Origin: Candidatus Nanohalarchaeota archaeon
Lineage (GTDB): Archaea > EX4484-52
Assembly: GCA_030632385.1 (NCBI GenBank)
Contig: DAOVUW010000004.1
Location: forward strand, 1-30,468
Length of the DNA: 30,468 bases
Reading direction: 5' to 3'
Shown in pieces: positions 24,330 to 30,468 of the stretch (within the stretch, counting starts at the first letter, position 1; every line of letters begins with the position of its first letter). The notes under the pieces were generated by a model that worked only from the letters and a program-made list of their open reading frames with translations, did not search any database and was not told where the DNA came from. The position numbers were made by a program, and so were the translations under genes.

Positions 24330-24755
24330 ATGAAAAATGAATCAAATTTATCACAAATCCAAAACAGCAAAAAACAGGATGATGAAATACTCAATGCAAT
24401 CATAATTGCATCCATCATTGGAATTGTTGTTATTCTTGCTTTAATATTATACAACAGCCAAAATAAGACAGGATTTAGTGAATTGTATTTCGGGAACTAC
24501 ACCAAAGAAATAATTGATGAAAAAATATATTTCAATTACAGTATTGCAAATCATGAAGGGAAAAATATCACGTACAATATTGTTTACAAATATGACGATG
24601 ATATACTTGAGCATGAAAGTAAATTTATAGAAGACAAACAAAAACATGTTTTTGAAAAATCATTTAATTCAGAAGAAGGGATTCATAAAATTTCTGTTGA
24701 ATTTATAAACAACAACCAAACATATGAGATACATTTCTGGACTGTTGAAGAATAA
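24330..24755 (+). CDS. DUF1616-like membrane-anchored protein
   Basis: The 141-residue product has one TM helix (about 22-41, AIIIASIIGIVVILALILY) followed by an external beta domain opening with GFSELYFGNYTKEI and containing FNYSIANHEGKNITYNIVYKYDDD. This resembles the archaeal DUF1616 domain, a likely Ig-like fold on surface proteins; the match is from memory. The start at 24330 is preferred over an in-frame ATG at 24267 because a TATA-like ATAAATTATTTAAA (about 24291-24304) lies roughly 30 bases upstream of it and inside the longer frame. A hairpin with a T-run follows the stop. Confidence 0.75.
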   Translation: MKNESNLSQIQNSKKQDDEILNAIIIASIIGIVVILALILYNSQNKTGFSELYFGNYTKEIIDEKIYFNYSIANHEGKNITYNIVYKYDDDILEHESKFIEDKQKHVFEKSFNSEEGIHKISVEFINNNQTYEIHFWTVEE

Positions 24756-24764
24756 GAATATATG

Positions 24765-24792
24765 CTCAAATTTTTGATTTGAGACTTTTTTT
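24765..24792 (+). terminator. Hairpin plus T-run after the DUF1616-like gene
   Basis: CTCAAAT (24765-24771), loop TTTTG, ATTTGAG (24777-24783), then AC and seven T. The form is that of a bacterial rho-independent terminator, which is uncommon in archaea, where a plain T-run suffices. Confidence 0.65.
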
Positions 24793-24838
24793 CTGATTGA
24801 ATATACTTAAAAACTTTTTTTTCAAATATATCATAACT

Positions 24839-25384
24839 ATGGATACTTTGTTTCATTTTATATTTTCAATAATTATAGGACTTGCTCTGAACATTAAAAG
24901 AAAACATAAATTAAGAATAATTGTTTTTTTGGCATTTTTATGCATCTTTATTGATGTTGATCATTTTTTCGGCATGACTGCAAGAGGAACATTCCATAAT
25001 ATTTTTTTTGTTTTGGCGCTCCCGGCAAGCTTATTTTATCTTGCCTACAATTATGAAAAACCATATCATTCAATAAAATTCCAGACATACAGCCTTTTGC
25101 TCGGAGCAATGCTGGTTGTGCACATAATAACAGATATGTTTATGGGAGGAAAAGTTATGCTTTTCTATCCTTTTAGCATACAGAAATTCGCAATGCCGGA
25201 AATATGGATTATGGCGACACCTACTTTTTTCTCGCCTCTTGTAAGTCCGACAGGCATTGCTATTGGCATTATAAGCATAATCATCATAATTGCCGCTTAT
25301 CTTGAAGAAATAATATTCAATCTTGAAAAAAACAAAGAAAAGCTAAAAAAGGCAATAGAAGATTCAAATGAAGATTTGTTTTGA
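24839..25384 (+). CDS. DUF457/YdjM-like membrane metal-dependent hydrolase
   Basis: Starting at MDTLFHFIFS the product is 181 residues with about four to five TM helices and conserved polar positions inside or beside them: HFIFS, IDVDHFFG, TFHNIFF and VVHIITDMF. This His/Asp pattern is typical of the YdjM/DUF457 family of predicted inner-membrane metal-dependent hydrolases, whose substrate is unknown. The C-terminus is a charged helix. The in-frame ATG at 24797 is rejected because ATATACTTAAAA (24801-24812), a TATA-like element, overlaps it and is correctly spaced for 24839. Confidence 0.78.
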   Translation: MDTLFHFIFSIIIGLALNIKRKHKLRIIVFLAFLCIFIDVDHFFGMTARGTFHNIFFVLALPASLFYLAYNYEKPYHSIKFQTYSLLLGAMLVVHIITDMFMGGKVMLFYPFSIQKFAMPEIWIMATPTFFSPLVSPTGIAIGIISIIIIIAAYLEEIIFNLEKNKEKLKKAIEDSNEDLF

Positions 25385-25544
25385 TTGATTGTGCTACGTA
25401 ATTCAAAAAATATTTTTCTAATGAGAAATGAAATGATTGATAAATTTGATTTTTTATTTATTTTATGATTAGGATAATATTGTGCCTTCTTCACTTTATT
25501 TAGAAAAGAAGCATATTTATATATTTGGTTTTTAATAAAATAAT

Positions 25545-26531
25545 ATGGCGAACACAATCAAAAAATTTAAACAATTTAACGGTCAGCATTGCGAAACCAC
25601 AGCAACAGGTTCACTTCTAAACCAAATCGGAATCGAGCTTTCCGAGCCAATGCTTTTTGGCTTGGGAGAAGGATTGGGATTCATATTTTGGAATATGAAA
25701 ATCGTGGATTTTCCCTTTATCGGCGGAAGAATAAAACCAGATGTTTTGACTCAAAATATTGCCAAAAATTTAAATTTAGAATTAAAAGTTGATGAGACTT
25801 CATCAGTAAAAAAAGCCTGGGAAAATGTAAAAAATAATATAGATAATAATATTGCTGTCGGTCTTAAACTTGATTGCTACCACTTAGACTATTTCACAAA
25901 TAAAATTCACTTTGCAGGACATTATGTGGCAATGTATGGCTATGATGATAATTTTGCTTATTTAGTGGATACTAAACAACAAGGCGGAAAAGTAAAAACA
26001 CCATTAAAGAATCTTGAGTTGGCAAGAAATGAAAAAGGTCCGATGTCTTCAAGAAATTTAAGTTACACAATCAAGGACATGAAAAAAGGTTATGACATTA
26101 AAAAGGCAATTGTTGATGCAATTAAAAATAATGCAAAAGATTATTTGAATCCCCCTATAACCAACATTGGATACAAAGGCGTTTTAAAAACAAGTGAAGA
26201 AATAAAAAAATGGTTTAAAAACAGCAAAGATATTGAAGGAGATTTTAAAACAACTGCTATGCTGATGGAAAAAGCAGGAACCGGAGGGGCATTGTTTAGA
26301 AATCTATACCGGGATTTCTTAAAAGAAAGCGATGACTTATTGCAAATCAAACAGATAGCAAAAGCGCAAAAGATATTCTCAGAATCTGCAATATTGTGGA
26401 CAAAAGTTTCAAGCTTGTTCAATAAAACAGGAGAAACAAAAAATATTGAATACATAAATCAGGCATCTGAAATTCTTGTGGATTTGTCTGAAAAAGAAAA
26501 AAGGGCAATGGAATTATTATTAGAAATATGA
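25545..26531 (+). CDS. BtrH-like cysteine acyltransferase (BtrH_N plus DUF4872)
   Basis: The 328-residue protein opens with FNGQHCETTATGSLLNQIG and EPMLFGLGEGLGF, the pattern of the butirosin biosynthesis protein H N-terminal domain. C16 is the probable nucleophile, and HYVAMYGYDD plus VDTKQQGG supply likely His and Asp partners. The C-terminal half (from about 190) is helical like DUF4872. BtrH moves an acyl group from an acyl carrier protein onto an aminoglycoside. Here no carrier protein or aminoglycoside genes are near, so the substrate is unknown; a protease-like or amide-forming reaction is equally possible. It appears monocistronic, with a TATA-like TTTATATAT about 25 bases before the ATG. 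Confidence 0.8.
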   Translation: MANTIKKFKQFNGQHCETTATGSLLNQIGIELSEPMLFGLGEGLGFIFWNMKIVDFPFIGGRIKPDVLTQNIAKNLNLELKVDETSSVKKAWENVKNNIDNNIAVGLKLDCYHLDYFTNKIHFAGHYVAMYGYDDNFAYLVDTKQQGGKVKTPLKNLELARNEKGPMSSRNLSYTIKDMKKGYDIKKAIVDAIKNNAKDYLNPPITNIGYKGVLKTSEEIKKWFKNSKDIEGDFKTTAMLMEKAGTGGALFRNLYRDFLKESDDLLQIKQIAKAQKIFSESAILWTKVSSLFNKTGETKNIEYINQASEILVDLSEKEKRAMELLLEI

Positions 26532-26575
26532 TGTTTTTTGATTATTGAAAAAGTTTTTTTATACACATCATTAAC

Positions 26576-27541
26576 TTAAACCAAAATCCTCTTCTTTCCA
26601 TAGCGAGCATATAAGACAATAATTAAAAGCAGGATTGCAAGACCTATCGCCCAATTCTTTACCGATACATCTTCTTTTTCCCGTTCTATATTTTCTGGGA
26701 GATTTTCATATATGTCATTGAGTGTTTTGCCGTCCACAGATTTATAGTATGTTCCTCCTGTCTGTTCTGCAATGTAGAGAAGTGTAGTTTCATCCAAATC
26801 TGCATATTGCGGTCTTCCGAACCAGTCATATCCAAGAATAACAGGTTCATCCGATCCAAGACCAATTGCATAGACTTGCACATTGTATTTTTTTGCTAAA
26901 GCAACTGCGTCTTTTGGCGAAAAAATACCTGTATTACTTACGCCATCACTCATCAACACCACAACTCTTTTTTTATTTGGGATGCTTGAAACCATTTCTA
27001 TTCCTAATGCAAGACCATCACCAATTGCTGTTTGTCCTTCTGATGTACTTATTGAATTTATTTTTTCAGTCAGTTTGCTTTTTAGAGGAGTCAGATAGCA
27101 CACTGTTCTTGTGCCTGAAGAAAAAGATACAATTCCAACATTATCTTCCTCCTTTAAATGTTCAAGCAATATTGACCCTGCTTTTTTCGCAGATTCAAGT
27201 CGATTGGGTTTATAATCCTGTGCGTTCATGCTTCCTGATGTATCCATTACAAGAACAAGATTAATCCCTTTTTTTGTTTGTTTCAACGGCAAGTGAGGAT
27301 CAGCAAGAGAAATCAGCAAAAGCACTACGACAAATATTTCCATAAAGAAAATCAAATCATACCTTCTTTTCATTTTTTTGATATGCTTGGTTCCTGCTGC
27401 TTTTTTCAAAAAATAAATACTACTGAATTTGATTGCAGTTTTCTTTTTGTTTTTTTCAATATATCGATATAATATATATCCTAAAATTAAAACTAGAATT
27501 GCCACAAAAAGCCAGTTTTGATGTATAAATCTCAAATCCAT
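26576..27541 (-). CDS. BatA-like membrane protein with von Willebrand A domain
   Basis: The 321-residue protein has two N-terminal TM helices (about 10-27 and 63-80), a VWA domain with an intact MIDAS (D100-x-S-x-S in MDTSGSM, Thr in EGQTAIGDG, Asp in LMSDGVSNTG) and a C-terminal TM helix (about 293-312). This is the BatA layout found beside DUF58 and MoxR-type AAA ATPases, thought to act in metal-dependent assembly or chaperoning at the membrane. Its start overlaps the DUF58 gene by 10 bp. No MoxR gene is in the window. Confidence 0.9.
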   Translation of the reverse strand: MDLRFIHQNWLFVAILVLILGYILYRYIEKNKKKTAIKFSSIYFLKKAAGTKHIKKMKRRYDLIFFMEIFVVVLLLISLADPHLPLKQTKKGINLVLVMDTSGSMNAQDYKPNRLESAKKAGSILLEHLKEEDNVGIVSFSSGTRTVCYLTPLKSKLTEKINSISTSEGQTAIGDGLALGIEMVSSIPNKKRVVVLMSDGVSNTGIFSPKDAVALAKKYNVQVYAIGLGSDEPVILGYDWFGRPQYADLDETTLLYIAEQTGGTYYKSVDGKTLNDIYENLPENIEREKEDVSVKNWAIGLAILLLIIVLYARYGKKRILV

Positions 27542-28485
27542 TTTCTTCTTTTCTCTCTATTTTTAAAGAACTTCATCATTGAAGTCTGCCAGTTTTCGTC
27601 TGTGTTAATTAATATTAATCCTGATTTATTTTTTTTAAAGATATCATTTAATTTGTTTTGATGCTCTTTTGTTATTTTTTCGTAATTTTTTCTAAAATTT
27701 TTATCTCTTGTATCTATTGTAATCTGCTCTCCTGTTTCATAATCTTCAAAAACTGCAATGCCGTAATCTTCGAATATTTTTTCTCTTTCATCTCCTATTA
27801 CAACACCAATTACATCATGTTTTGCCCCCAGTATTTTCAAAGGGATTTTCAATTCATCTAATTCTCCAATAAAGTCAGAAACAATAAATATTATGCTTTT
27901 TTGCTTTAACATAGAGCACAATGACTTTATGACCGGCTCGAGATTAGTTGATTCACTCGTTGGCTTAAATAAGATTAAATCCCTTAAAATTCTCATTGCG
28001 TGTTTTTTGGATTTTCCGAATTTTACATATTTCTCAATTTTGTCTGTTGCAAGTGTTAATGCAACTCTGTCGTTGTTTTTTACAGCAGAAAATACAATGC
28101 CTGCAATAAGCTCGGCGGCAATGTTTCTTTTTATGTCACGACCCGAACCGAAATTTGTGCTTGCAGAAACATCAAAAACAATCATTACATTCAATTCTCT
28201 TTCTTCGGTAAATTCTTTAATATAGACATCATTCATTCGCGCAGTTACATTCCAGTCAATAGCCCTTACATCGTCTCCGGGAGAGTATTGCCTGACTTCG
28301 CTGAATTCTATTCCTCTTCCTTTGAAAATAGAATGATATGCTCCGCAAAAAAGAGAATCTACAAGATTTTTTGTTTTGATGTCGATTTTTTTCACATTCA
28401 ATAAGGCGTTTTTAATCATTTCTTTTTCTGTCTCTTCTTTGGATTTTATAATTTGTTCTTTTTTTCTGAATAAAGAAAATCTCAT
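27532..28485 (-). CDS. DUF58 family protein
   Basis: The 317-residue protein carries the DUF58 signature at residues 56-83 (GRGIEFSEVRQYSPGDD followed by RAIDWNVTAR) and a VWA-like core with the MIDAS-type DVSAST (105-110). DUF58 proteins are usually encoded between a MoxR AAA ATPase and VWA membrane proteins. Here MoxR is replaced on the upstream side by the divergent secreted VWA gene. A TATA-like element (TTATTTAAAAAT on the minus strand) lies about 24 bases before the ATG. The first 52 codons and the promoter are duplicated at 29421-29697. Confidence 0.92.
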   Translation of the reverse strand: MRFSLFRKKEQIIKSKEETEKEMIKNALLNVKKIDIKTKNLVDSLFCGAYHSIFKGRGIEFSEVRQYSPGDDVRAIDWNVTARMNDVYIKEFTEERELNVMIVFDVSASTNFGSGRDIKRNIAAELIAGIVFSAVKNNDRVALTLATDKIEKYVKFGKSKKHAMRILRDLILFKPTSESTNLEPVIKSLCSMLKQKSIIFIVSDFIGELDELKIPLKILGAKHDVIGVVIGDEREKIFEDYGIAVFEDYETGEQITIDTRDKNFRKNYEKITKEHQNKLNDIFKKNKSGLILINTDENWQTSMMKFFKNREKRRKWI

Positions 28486-28605
28486 AAAAATATGTTCAGT
28501 GAATTTTTAAATAAGTTTGACAATTTCCATTCTTTATGAATGCACAAGTATATATGTTTTTCTTTCAAAAAATAGTTATGAATAATTCAAATAAAAAACT
28601 TCTTT
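28329..28605. repeat. 277-bp direct repeat, copy 1 (DUF58/VWA divergent promoter)
   Basis: Matches 29421-29697 without gaps (constant offset of 1092 bases) and with roughly 20 mismatches by eye, about 92% identity. The repeat covers the first 52 codons of DUF58, both divergent TATA boxes, and the first nine codons of the secreted VWA gene. In this copy the DUF58 side is intact and the VWA side is truncated. Confidence 0.93.
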
Positions 28606-28631
28606 CTTTTTCTGCTTTGATAGATAAGTAA
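28578..28631 (+). pseudogene. Truncated 5' end of the secreted VWA gene
   Basis: An ATG at 28578, exactly 1092 bases before the intact VWA start, opens MNNSNKKLLSFSALIDK and stops. The first residues parallel MENQNKKLL of the intact gene, then similarity ends at 28605. The TATA box GTATATAT is preserved upstream, so the fragment may still be transcribed. Confidence 0.8.
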
Positions 28632-28818
28632 CCTCTGCCAGAAAAGTCGTTAGAAATCATTATTTTTTAGAATAGACCAATAAATAAAATGTTAAAGTTA
28701 TGATGTATCTCATATTGGCAGGATATCTTTACTTTAGTCATAATACCTATTGTTTGGCGAAATTTAAGACATATAATCTTTTCTTAAAATTTTATAAATA
28801 TAACTTAAATATTTATTT
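28606..28818. other. Unique left part of the inserted segment
   Basis: Apart from the end of the truncated VWA fragment, this 213-base stretch holds no gene. A TGCCAGAAAAGT at 28636-28647 resembles the motif around the RM island. A TATA-like TTTATAAATA (about 28792-28801) precedes the lipoprotein gene. Confidence 0.5.
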
Positions 28819-29382
28819 ATGAAAATAAAAAAATACTTAATTTTAGTAGGATTGATAATTTTACTAGTTCTTGCCAGTGGTTGTATTAATAATACTATGG
28901 ATCTAAAAAAGCAAGAGAGTTCAGCAAATCAAGCTCTCCAGAATTATGGTATATCAATTTATCCAAATGCTGAATATTCAATTGAAAGTACTGATTTTAA
29001 TTTCTACGAAGAGGAGCATGAATTTTGTGTCGTTTACTTTACCGATAATGATCCGCAAAAAGTGGTATCTTTCTTTGAAAAGCAAACAAAAATAATCACT
29101 GATTATTCGGATTTTGTCGATAAGAAAGCCAATCCATTTTCTACAGATGTTGAAACAGGTTGGACGATACCATTTCATGGCAAAGAATTCACTTTTAAGA
29201 ATGGTAATAAAATTTTTATCACAAGTCTTGAAGTAACAATAATTAGTCCTTTCAGCAAGAAGATACCAATAGAAGAAAAATATGCTAATTATAAGACACA
29301 AATTATTATTGAAAAAAATAAAGAAGAATTTGTAGAAGAGCAGTTAAATAGATGGAAAGAATTTGACGAATCTCAAAATTAG
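28819..29382 (+). CDS. Hypothetical lipoprotein inside the duplicated locus
   Basis: Not recognised. The 187-residue product has a signal peptide with a lipobox LASGC (Cys22), so it should be lipid-anchored outside the membrane. The mature part contains short strands with VVSFFEKQTKI and ISPFSKKIPIEEKY; the pattern NPFSTDVETGWTIPF is not a motif I know. A TATA-like element about 22 bases upstream predicts a leaderless mRNA. The gene lies on an 815-bp segment bounded by two copies of the DUF58/VWA promoter region, which marks it as newly inserted or captured. Confidence 0.8.
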   Translation: MKIKKYLILVGLIILLVLASGCINNTMDLKKQESSANQALQNYGISIYPNAEYSIESTDFNFYEEEHEFCVVYFTDNDPQKVVSFFEKQTKIITDYSDFVDKKANPFSTDVETGWTIPFHGKEFTFKNGNKIFITSLEVTIISPFSKKIPIEEKYANYKTQIIIEKNKEEFVEEQLNRWKEFDESQN

Positions 29383-29420
29383 TTTTTGTATATATTCTAA
29401 ACAGTTTGAGCTATTAAAGA

Positions 29421-29577
29421 TAGAATGATATGCTCCGCAAAAAAGAGAATCTACATGATTTTTTGTTTTTACATCTATTTTTCTCACATTCAATAAGGCG
29501 TTTTTAATCATTTCTTTTTCTGTCTCTTCTTTGGATTTAATAATTTGTTCTTTTTTTCTGAATAAAGAAAATCTCAT
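29421..29577 (-). pseudogene. Truncated 5' end of DUF58 gene
   Basis: Reading from the ATG at 29577 gives the first 52 residues of DUF58 (MRFSLFRKKEQIIKSK onward to GAYHS) with K32R, I36V and L41H changes. At 29421 similarity stops and the frame runs on into unrelated sequence and the end of the lipoprotein gene. It lacks the DUF58 signature, so it cannot function as the family does. Confidence 0.88.
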
Positions 29578-29697
29578 AAAAATAAGTTCAGGGAATTTTT
29601 AAATAAGTTTGACAATTTTTCCCCTTTATGAATGCGCAAGTATATATGTTTTTCTTTCAAAATATAGTCATGGAAAATCAAAATAAAAAACTTCTTT
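29421..29697. repeat. 277-bp direct repeat, copy 2 (DUF58/VWA divergent promoter)
   Basis: Partner of 28329-28605. In this copy the VWA side is intact and the DUF58 side is truncated. Both divergent TATA boxes are preserved: GTATATAT at about 29640-29647 lies 26 bases before the VWA start. Confidence 0.93.
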
Positions 29698-30468
29698 TTG
29701 TACTAATATTAATTGTACTTTTTGTCGGTTTGATTCATTCAATAATAGCTCAAACCGGTTCCCCTCCAGTATCTAAATATATCGGAGAAAAAATTGACGA
29801 CTGGATATATAATGGTAAAGATGATTTTAGAGAATCATCAAACTTTGCGGGAACAAAGAGTTTTGGTACAAGTGCCGGAATTTCATCATCAATCAATGCA
29901 CCGTTATCATTATCTAAAGAAAGTATTGGTTTTTCCACAGGAGGGGCAAAAGACATCAATAATTTTCGGGAAAATATAGAAAATAATTACCTGCCTATTT
30001 CTTCAGATATAACATATGAAGGACTATTTTATGACTATTATTTTAACACCGGTCAAACAGAAGAATGCAATGATCTGTTTTGCCCGTCTTACAGCTATGC
30101 TATTTCAAAAGATTCTTTTTCTAAAAAAGATGACTACTATCTTTCTGTTGGCTTGAATTCAGGCATAAAAGAAAGCGATTTTGAAAGAAAAAAACTGAAT
30201 CTAGTTGTTGTGCTGGATATTTCAGGTTCGATGGGTTCTCCATTTAACAGATATTATTACGACCAGTTTGGTCAAAACTCTAAACCTACAGAAGAAGACG
30301 AAGTAGATTATCATATAAGCAAGATGCAGATTGCATCAGAATCTGTTTCATCTCTTCTCGCTCATCTTCTAGATGATGACCGTTTTGGAATGGTTCTTTT
30401 CGAAAGCAGTGCTCACCTAGCAAAGCCTTTAAATCTTGTTGTAGAAACCGATATGCAGGAAATAAAAA
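29670..30468 (+). CDS. Secreted or anchored VWA-domain protein, cut by window edge
   Basis: 266 codons are visible. A signal peptide (KKLLFVLILIVLFVGLIHS, cleavage near residues 24-27) is followed by a Ser-rich region of about 60 residues. A segment ITYEGLFYDYYF...CPSYSYAIS then precedes a VWA domain with MIDAS DISGSM near residue 184 and the following helix and strand DDDRFGMVLFESSA. The layout recalls YfbK-type VWA proteins (COG2304). It is divergent from the DUF58-BatA pair and was originally adjacent to it, before the 1092-bp duplication plus insertion. The C-terminus lies outside the window. Confidence 0.88.
   Translation, partial: MENQNKKLLFVLILIVLFVGLIHSIIAQTGSPPVSKYIGEKIDDWIYNGKDDFRESSNFAGTKSFGTSAGISSSINAPLSLSKESIGFSTGGAKDINNFRENIENNYLPISSDITYEGLFYDYYFNTGQTEECNDLFCPSYSYAISKDSFSKKDDYYLSVGLNSGIKESDFERKKLNLVVVLDISGSMGSPFNRYYYDQFGQNSKPTEEDEVDYHISKMQIASESVSSLLAHLLDDDRFGMVLFESSAHLAKPLNLVVETDMQEIK

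Noticed and set aside
29344..29577. 77-codon minus-strand frame as a gene of its own
   Set aside because: Only the first 52 codons are DUF58-like. The rest is read-through into unrelated sequence and the opposite strand of the lipoprotein gene. Listed as a pseudogene fragment instead.
1..30468. CRISPR arrays, tRNA and rRNA genes
   Set aside because: No regularly spaced identical repeats with unique spacers were seen. No intergenic stretch folds or reads like a tRNA (no GGTTCRANYCC-type T-arm in a gap) or an rRNA.

Overview
This is archaeal chromosome. It carries an EF-2 with the diphthamide histidine context, PCNA, a proteasome-activating nucleotidase ending in a proteasome-docking tail, a tRNA-splicing endonuclease, a short histone-fold protein, a TadA/TadC-type pilus ATPase and membrane platform, and an archaeal-type adenylosuccinate synthetase. 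Most genes have a TATA-like box about 22-29 bases before the ATG and no ribosome binding site, so leaderless transcripts are likely. The DNA is very AT-rich, gene spacing is tight, and the style of the pilin-like and small membrane proteins suggests a DPANN-type lineage. The phylum cannot be fixed from this window.

Region 1 (1-3690) is accessory. After a truncated short-chain dehydrogenase gene come four related, highly structured intergenic elements (A 878-969, B 1635-1715, C 2936-3030, D 3592-3688). They look like integron attC sites: R''/R' boxes, a paired inner L''/L' stem, a conserved CCAAATT, inner hairpins and an AACTTC. They delimit three cassettes with + strand genes for small membrane or exported proteins, each with its own promoter. 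Each cassette also has its own inverted repeat just inside its two boundaries, flanking the gene or genes. In a circularised cassette these arms would meet on either side of attC and could lengthen its stem. No integrase is in the window. This is the best candidate for something new here.

Region 2 (3784-17401) is core genome. It holds a histone-fold gene; a tRNA endonuclease lacking the usual catalytic Lys; a minus-strand pilus-like operon (pilin-like protein, membrane protein, TadA-type ATPase); EF-2; a plus-strand operon CutA - PAN - TadC - PurA - COG2509 flavoprotein; and a minus-strand pair, DUF84 NTP phosphatase and a fused MEMO-AMMECR1 protein.

Region 3 (about 17430-21850) is an accessory island. 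It has a 1238-residue single-chain restriction-modification enzyme (nuclease, N6-adenine methyltransferase, two S-type recognition domains) and a tiny Cys-Xaa-Asn/Asp repeat protein. Copies of a 12-base motif lie on both sides.

Region 4 (21853-30468) holds citrate synthase (with a Shine-Dalgarno site), PCNA, a DUF1616-like protein, a DUF457-like membrane hydrolase, a BtrH-like acyltransferase, and a von Willebrand A locus (BatA-like VWA and DUF58 on the minus strand, a secreted VWA protein on the plus strand). The divergent DUF58/VWA promoter region is present twice, as 277-bp direct repeats flanking an 815-bp segment with a lipoprotein gene. The repeats leave truncated 5' ends of DUF58 and of the VWA gene as fossils.
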